A stretch of DNA of 64,000 nucleotides from Dactylonectria macrodidyma (Eukaryota; Ascomycota; Sordariomycetes; Hypocreales; Nectriaceae). Shown piece after piece: positions 42,092 through 53,117 of the stretch (the stretch's first letter is position 1; each line of letters starts with the position of its first letter). The stretch is taken from NCBI GenBank assembly GCA_020744425.1, contig JAGMUV010000003.1:4526001-4590000 (forward strand), read 5' to 3'. The notes below the pieces were generated by a model that saw only the letters and a list, made by a program, of their open reading frames with translations, was not told the origin of the DNA and searched no databases. The position numbers and the translations under genes are program-made.

Positions 42092-44248
42092 ATGAACAGA
42101 GTCGAACATCACACGGAACGACTGCTCAACTGGGTGGCTGGCGGCATCCGAGTTGAGCTGGACATAGACCAAGACAAACATGTCTATCTGCGCACCATCA
42201 CACGTGCCACCACTGCACCAGAAACTGCCCATAATGGTGAAATCCCACTGGACACACCCGGCCTCTGCCTCAACGAAATCCGTATGCCCGGACAAGGTAG
42301 TCAATTTGGCACATCCAAAAGGCAAATTGAAAGCTACCTTGGTCAGCGACTTCGCTATGTCTCACACAATGAGCATTCGCCCGGGACCGAACGTGTACTT
42401 GAGGTCACCACAGAAGATCCAGTCACACAACTGTCTCTGACGACGCGCTTCTCTGTCTTTGCTGACCTGCCTGTGCTTCGAACCCAAGTTAGGGTGACCA
42501 ATGGAGGACACCAAGCCCAGACATTGCAAGCGGTTTCATCAATGGTCTATGGTGGTATTCGAGTCTCAGAGAAAGACTGGTGGAATAAGTGGCACGTCCA
42601 CTTCGCGCACAACAACTGGTTCCGTGAGGCTATGTGGCAGCAAAGAACGCTTCCCCAAGTCGGACTCGCCCAGACAAAGATCAAAGGTGGCTCACGCGCC
42701 CAATTCACCGTCTCGAACCAGGGAAGCTTTTCAACCCAAGGCTACCTCCCAATGGGTGGCCTCAGCCGTATCGATGGCAGCTTATCCTACCTGTGGCAGA
42801 TCGAGCACAATGGCTCTTGGAAATGGGAGATTGGCGACTACAAAGAGAATCTCTATCTCAACGCGAGCGGCCCGACGGACCAGAATCACTCCTGGAGCAA
42901 GATACTCAAGCCCGGGGAGTCTTTTGACAGCGTTCCTGCTGCGCTTGCTGTGGTGACTGGCGACTTTGAGTCTACATTCGCACCAATGAATGATTATCGA
43001 CGCCTGATTCGACGCCAACACGAGGACAACTCTGCACTTTCCATCATATTTAACGACTACATGAACTGTCTCATGGGAGATCCAACAACTGAGAAGGTCG
43101 AGACTCTGATTGCTCCAGCGAAAAACGCCGGCTCCGAAATCTTCGTCATTGACTGTGGCTGGTATTCCGACGACAGCGGATGGTGGGAGACGGTCGGGGA
43201 ATGGAAGCCGAGCAAGCGACGGTTCCCAGATGGCCTGGAGAAGACTCTGGCCAAGATCCGCGATGCCGGTATGGTTCCAGGACTTTGGGTAGAACCGGAG
43301 GTCATGGGTATCAAATGTCCTGTTGCGGAGACGCTGCCAGATGAGGTATTTTTCCAGCGTAATGGCCATCGTCTCATTGAACATGGGCGATACCAACTGG
43401 ACTATCGCCACCCGGTTGTTATAACTCGAATGAATGATATCATTGGCAACCTAGTGCGGGAGTACGGAGTTGGGTACTTCAAGTTTGACTACAACATCGA
43501 TATCACGCAGGGCACCGATGTCGACTCATCCTCTCCTGGAGACGGTCTGCTGGAACACAACAGAGCATACTTGGCCTGGGTGAATGGGCTATTCGATCTC
43601 TTCCCTGGCCTCATCATCGAAAATTGCAGTTCTGGTGGTCAACGCATGGACTATGCCATGCTGGCAACACACCCACTGCAAAGTACCAGCGACCAAGAAG
43701 ACCCAGTGCTATACTGCGCCATCGCAGCAGCCGCTCCCACAGCAGTTTGTCCTGAGCAAAGCGCGTCATGGGCGTATCCACAACCGAACTGGTCCGACGA
43801 ACTGAACGCATTTACCCTTGTGAATGGTCTACTCGGGCGAATCCATCTTTCTGGTACACTGGCGGAGCTTTCTCGGCACCAGAGCGAACTTGTGTGCGAC
43901 GCCATGTCCGTATACAAGGGGATTAGACATGATCTGAAGATTGCGAGTCCGTTCTGGCCACTTGGGCTGCCAGTATGGGACGCTGAATGGCAGGCCCTGG
44001 GGATGAATGCTGGCAAACACATATATCTTGTAGTCTGGAGAGCGGGTAGCGAAAAGGATCAAAATGTGAAAGAAAGCTCCCAGCGGCGGATATATCTTCC
44101 AAATCTCGCGGGGAAATCTGCTACAGTTGAGTGCCTTTTCCCGGCACAACTCCCCAGTTACTACGAGTGGGATGTCTCCAGCGGAATGCTTTCGGTAACT
44201 CTGCCGGCTGTCCCTAGTGCGAGGCTGTTAAGAATAACCCTGCAATAG
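42092..44248 (+). CDS. Alpha-galactosidase, glycoside hydrolase family 36
   Basis: Intronless, 718 aa, the normal length for GH36. Family blocks are 'FVIDCGWYSDDSGWWETVGEW', 'GLWVEPEVM', the nucleophile motif 'YFKFDYN' (D466), 'ENCSSGGQRMDYAML' and 'STSDQED' (acid/base candidate D534). There is no signal peptide, suggesting an intracellular enzyme that cleaves terminal alpha-galactosyl residues of imported raffinose-type oligosaccharides or galactosides. The neighbouring permease and glycosidase make a small carbohydrate-use block. Everything needed for activity is present. Confidence 0.95.
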   Translation: MNRVEHHTERLLNWVAGGIRVELDIDQDKHVYLRTITRATTAPETAHNGEIPLDTPGLCLNEIRMPGQGSQFGTSKRQIESYLGQRLRYVSHNEHSPGTERVLEVTTEDPVTQLSLTTRFSVFADLPVLRTQVRVTNGGHQAQTLQAVSSMVYGGIRVSEKDWWNKWHVHFAHNNWFREAMWQQRTLPQVGLAQTKIKGGSRAQFTVSNQGSFSTQGYLPMGGLSRIDGSLSYLWQIEHNGSWKWEIGDYKENLYLNASGPTDQNHSWSKILKPGESFDSVPAALAVVTGDFESTFAPMNDYRRLIRRQHEDNSALSIIFNDYMNCLMGDPTTEKVETLIAPAKNAGSEIFVIDCGWYSDDSGWWETVGEWKPSKRRFPDGLEKTLAKIRDAGMVPGLWVEPEVMGIKCPVAETLPDEVFFQRNGHRLIEHGRYQLDYRHPVVITRMNDIIGNLVREYGVGYFKFDYNIDITQGTDVDSSSPGDGLLEHNRAYLAWVNGLFDLFPGLIIENCSSGGQRMDYAMLATHPLQSTSDQEDPVLYCAIAAAAPTAVCPEQSASWAYPQPNWSDELNAFTLVNGLLGRIHLSGTLAELSRHQSELVCDAMSVYKGIRHDLKIASPFWPLGLPVWDAEWQALGMNAGKHIYLVVWRAGSEKDQNVKESSQRRIYLPNLAGKSATVECLFPAQLPSYYEWDVSSGMLSVTLPAVPSARLLRITLQ

Positions 44249-44506
44249 GCTGTTTGAAGGAAACTCCGAGTAGCAATTGGGATAGAGTGTAGATAATTAG
44301 ACGCCTGACGCAGGCCTATGCTTTCCCACTTACGTATAAAAGCCCCCAACTCTGGTTTGTTGACTTTGTGTCAGTAACAACTCGCCTTGATGGAGCGACA
44401 TCGAATTGTTTAGCACATAAACCCGGAACAAGATCAAACAGTGAATCTTTTGGAATTTAATCATTTGGTGAATTCTGTTCCTCTGTGATTTGTCTCGCCA
44501 CGCCTG

Positions 44507-45921
44507 TCATGGGATGGGATCGCGATCAAAGATACGGGGGAAGGGGATCATGTCTTTGACATGCCCAACACCGCAGAACAGCCTCAAAACACGCTCAAAC
44601 CCAATACCAAAGCCGTGTGGGGAACCATACCAAAGCTGCGAGACTTAAGTACCCATCCATACACGGCTTGCATCTCGAGCTTCCCTTTTTCTTTGAGCCG
44701 GGTTTCTAGCTGTTCCTTTGTGAATGACTCCTCGGCTACACCACAAATCTCCCCGAAGCCGCCAGAAGAGATAAGATCCGCAGTCATGGTCAAATTTTGA
44801 TCTGTTGCACATAGTTGGTAAGGAAACGGCTCAAGAGCTCGCGGTTTGTGTGTCAACCAAATTGGACCTCCGAAGTGGTCTGTCAAAAGATCCTCGGCTG
44901 GCTTGGAGACGTTCTGACCGAAGGTAATATCGTGACCCTTAACATTCAGTAGGGTTAAGGCTTCTCGGTAGGTTATACGCGGAAATGGGATCTTTATAAT
45001 TGGTGGAACTGTACCAAGTAGTGCCGATATCATGCGCGTGGGCTCACGAATTGCTTCGAACACGTCACGCAGGAAGATTTCGACTAAGTCCATGATGTCA
45101 TGCATCTCTCCGGAACAGAGTTCTGCTTTGATGTGCCAATACTTCATGAGATGGCGGCTGGTTCGACTCTCATTCCGGAAGCTAGGGCCAAGATTATATA
45201 CCCGCTCATGAGCATGGGAAGCGACCTCAAGATAAGAGCCGGCGCATTGGGAAAGGAATAGCGATCTGTTGCTTTTCACGTTTGAAGTGTGAATAGCCGA
45301 ATTTGGCTCGTAGAGAATGGAAGGTGTGATTAGCGGTGTGCTGATGTCGACGAATCGGTGAAGTTTGAACCATTCATGGATAGCTGAGAATGATTGGGAT
45401 CGGTAATCATTAAGTGCTATGACCAGAGGATTTCGGAGGTAGAGGTGTCTGTGGGAAAGTAGAGAATCTGTGTTTCTCGAGTCAAGAAGGCTCGCGCCGG
45501 CGTTGCGAATGTCTGGATGGAGAAGCTCGGTTGCCTTTGAGATGATTTCGGCATTTTTCGCAACGATTTCTGTGGAACCATTGCTGTTGAGTGCCAGAGA
45601 ACCGAATACTACCAAGCTTGACTCTGGCTTAAGGCATTTGAGCTCCAACCAGCAAGGGACTTTGCTTGACTCTGCCACTACCTGGATGGATCCAATACTG
45701 TCTCCAACAAGCAGGAACACTAGACGACCATGATGGCGCGGACGACTGAAAAGCCAGCACAAAATGCGGACATCTCGGCCAGGAGGACCTTGGAGAAGAT
45801 CAATGACGAATATGTGTTTGAACCCCATGATATCCGCAAAGCTTCTGGGTTTCTGTGATTTGACTGGTTCTCGAGAAGTGGGAAGTTGGACATGTGCTTC
45901 TTCAAAAACATACATAAGCAT
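44507..45921 (-). pseudogene. Asparaginyl/aspartyl-tRNA synthetase paralogue with a 3' frameshift
   Basis: The frame from 45921 encodes an OB-fold ('GRLVFLLVGDSIGSIQVVAE') and a class II catalytic domain with motif 2 'FRNESRTSRHLMKYWHIKAEL'. At about 44610 ('VPHT...') the frame leaves the family pattern and stops at 44584. The next frame continues with the expected motif 3 and C-terminus ('[22 protein letters not shown]') to a stop at 44507. A single missing base, probably a G in a short GG, explains this. Motif 3 binds ATP, so the product as encoded should be inactive. Other family-unusual residues occur (CW where GW is expected; GDS where RDS is expected). A sequencing error cannot be excluded, but the damaged neighbour supports true decay. 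Confidence 0.78.
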
Positions 45922-45936
45922 ATGCCTTAAATTAGT

Positions 45937-46629
45937 CTATGATCTTAAGGTAATCTTACTGATGTACTCGAAAACTTTCCAGCTCGCCTCGCTCGGAGTC
46001 AGATTCGTAACATCCAATTCTATCTCATGTTCGTTGCCGAAGCGAAATATGTCCTCTTCTTGTCGGATTCCGCGAAGCAAAGCAAGGTTCGTGAGCTTCG
46101 TGTTGGATCCATTGCCCCTATCTTCAGACACAGCCCTTTTCAGATTCTCGTTGATCTCGCAAGAAAGAATGATCGAAACAAAAGGCGAGCCTCTCAACGC
46201 TGCGGCGGTTTGGTATTCTCTCGCTGTGGAGCTTCTGATCTCGCTTGAGGATTGCTGGTTGGTAAAGATCTAGGTAGTGTCCCGAGTGGACTTCGAGGTT
46301 GCAAGAGATGTTAATAGTTCTCTGCGCTGTGTCCCAGGGAAGTTAGGAAATCACAATCACAACAAGAAATGATTTAGGGCGTACCAAGGCTTGACGGAGG
46401 GGCTGGTACTATTCGGCTGTCCTCTCGAAGACAGCTGCGACTGGGTCGATGAGGAGGTGATTGATGACAACTTTCGCATTTGACAGTCGTGTGCTTTGGG
46501 CGGCGTTAATACTGCACAACTAAGATGCAGATCGACGGAGACTTACCACAACTCCTTAGCTATTGTGAGTTTGCCGACACCAGGATAACCGTTGATGTAT
46601 ACAAAGGGTGCATTCTCTGGCTCGGCCAT
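45937..46629 (-). pseudogene. P-loop kinase (AAA/chloramphenicol-phosphotransferase-like), multiply disrupted
   Basis: The start at 46629 gives 'MAEPENAPFVYINGYPGVGKLTIAKEL', with Walker A GYPGVGK. Proposed introns are 46546-46495 and 46384-46327. Family-like protein follows in pieces: 'RLSNAKVVINHLLIDP', 'FERTAE', 'YQPLRQAL', 'REYQTAAALRGSPFVSIILSCE' and 'ELDVTNLTPSEASWKVFEYI'. Three lesions break it: one extra base near 46440, a TAG at 46409-46411 and a TAG at 46270-46272 where Trp is expected. The stop at 45937 lies 16 bp before the synthetase-like start. Relatives are small P-loop kinases of unknown substrate. Intron positions are approximate. Confidence 0.72.
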
Positions 46630-49188
46630 CCTTGTGACTGGTGCAAATTGAATTATTTATGGGACAAACACAGATAACTGATGGGGCGAGTTGACTCTTC
46701 GTGGAATATCACGGTGTGGTCAGACTTGTCGCGTTGGCATCTGCATGTAGACGGATGTGTGAATAGAAGAGAAGATTTTGGATTGCTGGAGGCGTGGCAG
46801 ATTTTGTGACTTTAATAGTAGGCGCAAGTGAACAGATATGCTTTTGCGAACCTTGAAATCGTTGGCCACAAGGGTTGAAGAACACCGAGCTTGTCAGAGA
46901 TTTCAGGAGCACACGCGTACCCGGAGAGGTACCTATTGCAAATTCGGGCCATCGTGATTCTCGACGTGGCAGCTTGGGAATGACAGAGCGAGGTCATGTG
47001 CAAGCCTGTGCAACCCGGAAAGCGCATCACTTCACAGGGTTGTTCTCCTGCTACCACTCACATAATCTGAAAACGCGATGCACCCCTCATCACCAGGATC
47101 AGCACTGACCAGGTGGAATATGGTGTATGGACAGCGAAGATAGCACCAGGCTTCACAACTCTCTCTGTCTTGCTGTTGTAGCCAATTCGTTGTCAACTTT
47201 TCAAAACCGTTTCAAAATCGGATGCCAGGAGAGAATAACGATCAATCTTCAGGCATGCGCGTCAGCACCCATGCCAACTATTTGCGCAAAGATGGAATAG
47301 CGATTATAGGAGCTGTGGTGTTCTTCATTGACATGTAGTTTTTCCATTCAGAAAGTTCAAGGGAGCGGAATCCGCTGGTTATGGCACAAGGGAATTTTCG
47401 CACTTGATGTCCCTACTTTACTAGCATGGACACTGAAAAAGAAGTAATCACTCACATTCGGTCACATCCTACCATATTTAACCCACCCTTTGACTGTTAA
47501 AGGCGAAGTAATAGTGATATCACGTTGCCAAGATTCTATCTTGGGTTTTGAGTTGGCAATGGCAATGGCGCAGATGGATCTTTGGTCTTCCATTCAGGCT
47601 TATTGAACACTATGCACGATTATTTTAGATCTTTCTGTGTTGTTTTATGTCGGTATGATTCTTCATGCTTACTGGCTGACCGACCAGCCCCCATCAAATC
47701 GGTTCGTCGGCTGCTCATTCTCAGCTCCTTCATTCTTCCGCCCAAACCATTCGCTCGGTTGTGAGAGAAGCCCCTCTTCTTCAGGTCGACTCCAAAAGGT
47801 CACATGTAGAATCAGCTACAGCACAAAAAATATGCATATGTACAAAAGATCCAGGATAGAAATGCAGGGCTATGTTTAGAGCTGACGGCTGTGAATGTCA
47901 GCTTTGTGGGTAGGATTGCAGATACCCCAACCAAATTCCAGTAGAACGGACCACTGATAGAAACGCATGGCAACGTTGGTCAGCATTTTAAAATTCCTCC
48001 GCCAGTGGCACGCGGTATTTCTTTTCCACGCAGTGCTATTTATAAGCGTCTCTAGAATTCGAATGTGTGACATCAAGGTTAATAATGCAGAACAGCATGC
48101 TAATTAAGCATCCTGTCATGCTTTTGTCGTGGTCGCGTCCATGAAATGAGCTTGCCAAGACAAGTGCGGCTTCCATGTGCCGAAAAGCCGATCGAGTGAG
48201 TAGCATTCTTTCTGACAGATGGATAAATAAGAAAGGCTAGCCTAAAAGTTCGAGAATGGGTTAGTCGGTATGTCAGACACCGCTAGGGCGACCAATGTGA
48301 GAAGGGGGTTGTCGAGGCTTAGACATCGCCAAGTGTCTGTAGGCGTTCACTGTCAGCTGACGCGCTCGTCCGGATTTGCAATTACTGTAATATTCCATGG
48401 CAAGGATCAAATACCTCTTCTTGCACCAGGAAAAAACTAGTCCTCATCGGTCTATTCCAACTCGTCAGCCTCGGCAGTCGCCACAAGGAGCCGGGTTGCA
48501 CTCTTGGGGTCCTTAACTCCCCATCGGCTCGACGGTGTAGGAGCCTGAGAGGAGGTTGCGCCATTTGAAGAAGCAATCCGTCGGTACTATAATAACTTGT
48601 ACTTCTAAATTTAATATTGCATCATAAGGGTGCTGCTACACCAAAACCAGCACGTATTGTTGCCCTTCGGCCGCCTCTAGTCGAGGCAAGCCAGCTTGTC
48701 GGCTTCCCCGGATGCAAGCAGCTCCATTCTTCGCCTGAAGTTCTGTTAAATGCTCATTCTCTTTTGCATTATATCGCCCCCAAGTTTATTATTTCCGTGT
48801 GAGGCGTCCAATCATATCATCAAAATCCACCGTTGAAGCCCTGTCAGCCACAGCGTGGCAACCCCTCTCTATCCCGCTTACTGGCATCGCCTCGCCAGCC
48901 ATTTGGGGCAAGTTGATGTCAGACACTTAGAACTCACTATGCTCGCTTCTCACGGAATTGATACTACCCGACAAATTTCAAGGCTTTTTGCTATCGTCTA
49001 GTATAAGCCGAATTTGTGAGTCGACAGCAAAGGTCTATAAAACATCTTCAATATCCTTTCCATGAAGGCTTCTTTAACAGATCACACAACCTCATCTGGC
49101 TCGCTTTCCTAGTCTCTCAAGTCTCAGGTTTTCCTTTAGTACATACGTCCTTCTCTCTTCTGGTATATACCTTCGTCTCTTTGCAACA
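46630..49188. other. 2.5-kb gene-poor stretch
   Basis: Only short unconvincing frames occur on both strands; none has a signal peptide, domain or plausible splice pattern. No RNA gene or tandem repeat was recognised. The last 200 bp are the promoter and leader of the following secreted-protein gene. Confidence 0.5.
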
Positions 49189-51068
49189 ATGTTCGCTACA
49201 TCTTTTGCACCCGCGATGGCCTCGCTGGTGGGCCTCATCAGCCTCGCCGCCGTTACCACTGCCCACCCACTCCAGGGGGCTGGTGAGCCACTCGCGGCTC
49301 GTGATACTGCCACGACGGTCCTGGATCCCATGCCTAACTGGGGTGGTATTGGCTCTGACCCGAATGCCGAGCTCTATGACTGGGATACTTTTTACTGGAC
49401 CAATGGAAGTATGTAGAAAACAGCCAATCTCCGCTACAGATTGCTTACCAGTATCAGATGTCGTCGCAAACTTGACTTGCACTGGTGGTGAAAACCACAA
49501 GATGCTCAATGTTGCCCGCATGGGCGACAACATCCAGGCACTGGATTGCTCCAAGTCTGGCAAGCTCACCATGACCTTCAAGGATGAGGCGGCAAAGCAA
49601 TCTGCCAGGTCCGACTGGACATGGGTGGGGGAGCAGAGCGAGAACACCATGATCCTGGTTGTCGATGGAGGCGATTGCGGTGGCCCCGATGGCCGAAAGC
49701 AGTATGCAATCTCCAGCGTCGACTATTCTGAATCTAAGCCCGTCGCTACTTTGCACGGCGACGCAACCGCCTGGGAAGACCTTGTCGATGACTACACTCT
49801 CAGAGTGCGATCTAACGCCTTTGCTGATGATGAAGATGAGAGCCTGGAGAAGCGCATCGGCAGCAGCGGCTCTGTCAACATTGCCAACGAGTTTTCCAAG
49901 AACTTGTTCTCTCAGGACTTCGGCGGTGTGTCACTGAGCGTCGACTGTGCTCACTGCGCTACAACTGGATCCATCGACTTTGACTTTGAGATTGGCCTCT
50001 TCAGTGGCTTAACTGGTTCTATTACCGCTAGAAACGGACTTGGTGCCAGCGTCGGCCTCGGAGTCACCGTTTCCGGAGAGCTCACGCAGCCCGTCGATAT
50101 CGCCAATGTCAGGATTCTCAACCTCCCACTGACTCCCATTGCCATTGCTGGAGTTGCCACCTTTGGCCCTGAGGTCAATGTCGATGCTGTCGCTGGCCTC
50201 TCAGCCATCTCCGGTGAGGTGACGGCCGACTTTGGCGTTGCCATGGTCATCCCTGATGGCACTACTCTTCGAGTTGGAGGTGATTCAGACGCTATCAACC
50301 CCCAATTCAACAAGATTGGCCCTACCATCAGCGCCTCTGTTCAAGTCACTGCCAGCCTCGGTCCTGTTGTCACCTTCGACATTGCTGCCACCGTCTTCGG
50401 CAAGGGTCTCGTCGCCGGCCTCGGACTCGCTGCTCCCAAGCTTGACGCCACCCTGACTGCCTCGGCTTCAAGTGATGGTGGTATCTGCGGTGACGAGAAC
50501 GCTGTCGCTGGCTTGGAGCTTGATGTCACTGTTGGCGTGGAGCTCAACCTCTTCGGCGGCTTCGGATCTGCCTCTGACCAGCCCAATGCAGTCAGCATCT
50601 TCTCCACTAGCGCCCCCATCTTTGATGAATGCATTGTCATCACCACTGGAGACAACCAGGGCGGTGGCAATGGAAACCAGGGTAGCATCAACGGAAACGA
50701 TGGCGTCCGCCCCAGGGTCGGACGAGTCATCTACACCGACGGTTCTCAGGCAGATCTCTTCAACTCCGGCGCCAATTCTGACGACTCGCCTATCAACCCG
50801 CTCTCTGACACCCAGGGCATCAACATCATCGTCATTGATGAAGGAACCGGCCTTGCCAAGTGTGACATTTTCACCGCCTTCGACCCTGTCAGTGGATGTT
50901 TTGCGGGTGATTTCTTCCTCAGCGTCAACGCCGGTGCTCCGTAAGTAAAACCTTTTCTTGAGTACTAAGACTAAGGAAAACATTAATGCTAACTCCCATT
51001 TTAGGCAAGAGATTCCAGTTGAGTTTGAGCAAAATGTTCTTTGCATGAGGTGTCCCAACATTGTCTAA
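49189..51068 (+). CDS. Secreted protein with Kex2-type processing site, function unknown
   Basis: Three exons, 49189-49408, 49452-50940 and 51005-51068 (introns 43 and 64 bp), total 1773 nt, 590 aa. A signal peptide ends near 'TTAHPLQG', and a Lys-Arg in 'ESLEKRIGSSGS' (about residue 210) fits Kex2 cleavage of a propeptide. The C-terminal part is rich in Gly/Ala/Val beta-strands ('GSIDFDFEIGLFSGLTGSI', 'GVTVSGELTQPVDIANV'), with paired cysteines ('VDCAHC', 'GGICG', 'FDEC', 'KCD', 'SGCF', 'LCMRC'). This layout resembles fungal secreted proteins with the paired unknown domains DUF7029/DUF7223; that assignment is from recall and tentative. No GPI site is obvious. Confidence 0.82.
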
Positions 51069-51673
51069 ATGGCATGTCTACACATTTTGGAGGACACACA
51101 CGATGCTAAAGATAGCGGAGGAGAATCCAGCGAACCCAAAGAAGCGCCAAACACAGTACATAGAACACTCAGTCCCATATAGACACTAGAATTGACATTC
51201 GATTCTCTGTATCTCATATCCAGGCTTTTATTTGCCATAGGAGACCATCTACTGAGACCACACTGCTTGGCTAATATTTCCAGCATCATGTCATCGTGGG
51301 CCAAGCTGACTAATTCGGCTTCAACCACACCTTAAGTGGATTATATCCAACGGTCGACTGGATGTGTTCATCAAATTAGGGCTTATTCATAAGCCCCTAG
51401 CACAGCCCTGGAGCCTTGCTTCGGCAGCACCGACCCGTACTCTCGATATCAGCGGACACCCCGACATGAGTTAAAATGCTTACCCGCTGGTCACTCCACC
51501 GACTTGCTGATTGAACAAGGCTGTTAAATACCTCAGGCAAAGCGAGCCCACGAGGCGAGAATGAGTCCATACTCACAAGTCGCCTCTCACGGGTTGTCTT
51601 TTTTTTTTTCTAGAATGATAGGAAATTGATTTGGAGAGCCGAAACTGTCCCATTATCTAAAGAGCAACGGAGT
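51069..51673. other. Intergenic between convergent genes
   Basis: 3' flanks of the secreted protein and the SDR. A short T run (about 51600-51611) is the only low-complexity element. Confidence 0.5.
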
Positions 51674-52601
51674 CTATTGTACAATGTACCCAGCATCAAC
51701 AATAATGTTGATTCCCGTAGTACTTCTCGAATTGGCCAAAGTTAGGACATGCTGCGCGACATCCTGTAATTTGATTCAACTTAGATGTGAACTAGTTAAA
51801 GGGCATAGAGAGAGAGCTGGTTCTTACCTCAACTTGTACAAATTGCTTCAGTTTGGTTTGCATCCGGTGCTGCTCCTTTTGTTCGGCTGAGAAACGTTTA
51901 GCCCAATCCTCGCAGATGTTAGCAGTGTTCCATAATATTTGACCTTGCTTCAACATACTGTTTCGAGTAAGCCTGGCGATACGCTGTTGACTCGGATTTT
52001 CGGAGCTACCATTGATGCTAGCCCCTTTACCATATGAAGCTGGGCGGCTTTTGTTGCAGCATAGGCCTTGCGACTGTTGTCAATGAATGTTCACAGCACA
52101 TGCAGGTGCACTTACCAGTGAGCTACCCATCCCGCTAATACCAGCAATTGATGAAGTGGTTATGAAAGCACCTTCTGTCTGTTCAAGATGATCCTTCGCT
52201 GCATGGAGAAGCCAAAGATGAGATTTGACATTCATAGTGAAAGCCACATCCCAGTCTTCTTCAAACACGTTGTCGTTGATCTGGCTTGTGTCGCGGAACT
52301 TTGTCCAGCCTCCATTGGAGAAGATGACGTCAATACGGTCTTGAGACCGATAGGTTTCTTCAACAAGACGGCATACGTCTGACTGGGAGGCTAGATTTGC
52401 TTTTATGGCCATGTGTTTGGGACCGCTGCCATTTGCCGACAGTGGTGTTTCGTTTAGTTCAGCCAAGAAAGTCTCAGCTCGTGCTGTATCTGAGTTATAA
52501 TTGACTACTACAGCGAATCCATTTTTGGCGAAGAGTCGAGCCACAGAAGCGCCAAGTCCAGCTGTTCCAGCTGTAATCAAGATGACAGGACTTGAAGCCA
52601 T
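51674..52601 (-). CDS. Short-chain dehydrogenase/reductase
   Basis: Four exons, 52601-52116, 52066-51959, 51908-51828 and 51763-51674, total 765 nt (254 aa). The nucleotide-binding motif is 'TAGTAGLG' (a TGxxxGxG variant) at the N-terminus. 'FSNGGW' stands for the NNAG strand, the catalytic Ser lies in 'TTSSIAGISG' and the YxxxK pair in 'AYAATKAAQ'. The end 'TGINIIVDAGYIVQ' is the usual SDR finish. The second exon starts after a CAAG acceptor, which restores YxxxK. NAD(P)H-dependent oxidation or reduction of an unknown alcohol or ketone is expected. The ATG at 52601 is the first in frame. Confidence 0.9.
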
Positions 52602-53117
52602 GGCCGACTTGATTTCATCCAAATTTGTCTCGGCTTGGTTCTATACTCGGGGATTAGGTAGAGGCCGATGAGTTTATCTTAGGTGGCAGTGAACCGTGTC
52701 GCAGGCGTATCTGTTTTTTAAGCGCATGAGGTTCCATTGGGACTATGGCACATTTCAGTGTTCTTTTATAGTTATTGAAAGAAGACTCTAACTCATTAGC
52801 ATATCCTCAGCTGCTTGATACGACTTCGGAGCTTGACTCAGGTGGGTCCTGCGTTGTCGGTCCATCCGACGTGTTCTTGTCAAACTAATGTCCAATGTGA
52901 CAACGGTACACAATTCCATGGCCCACTCAATTTCTTTTAGTAGGTGCAGGAACTTGTTTCAAGTCATGATTTTTCAAAGTCATAATTGTGTTTTCACAGC
53001 TCCCAAGCCTCGACAGTCAACCACCGCAAGAGAGGGAAGGCGAACAAGATTGACCATCGGTGACTCCTTTCTATGGACCTATTTTCGTAGTACGCATGCC
53101 AAACTTCTTTTCGGCAG
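52602..53117. other. Intergenic
   Basis: Promoter of the SDR and 3' flank of the next transporter; nothing recognised. Confidence 0.5.

Noticed and set aside
51414..51430. A short CTTGCTTCGGCAGCAC match to the start of U6 snRNA
   Set aside because: The similarity ends after 16 bases; the conserved central U6 sequence and a terminal T run are absent.
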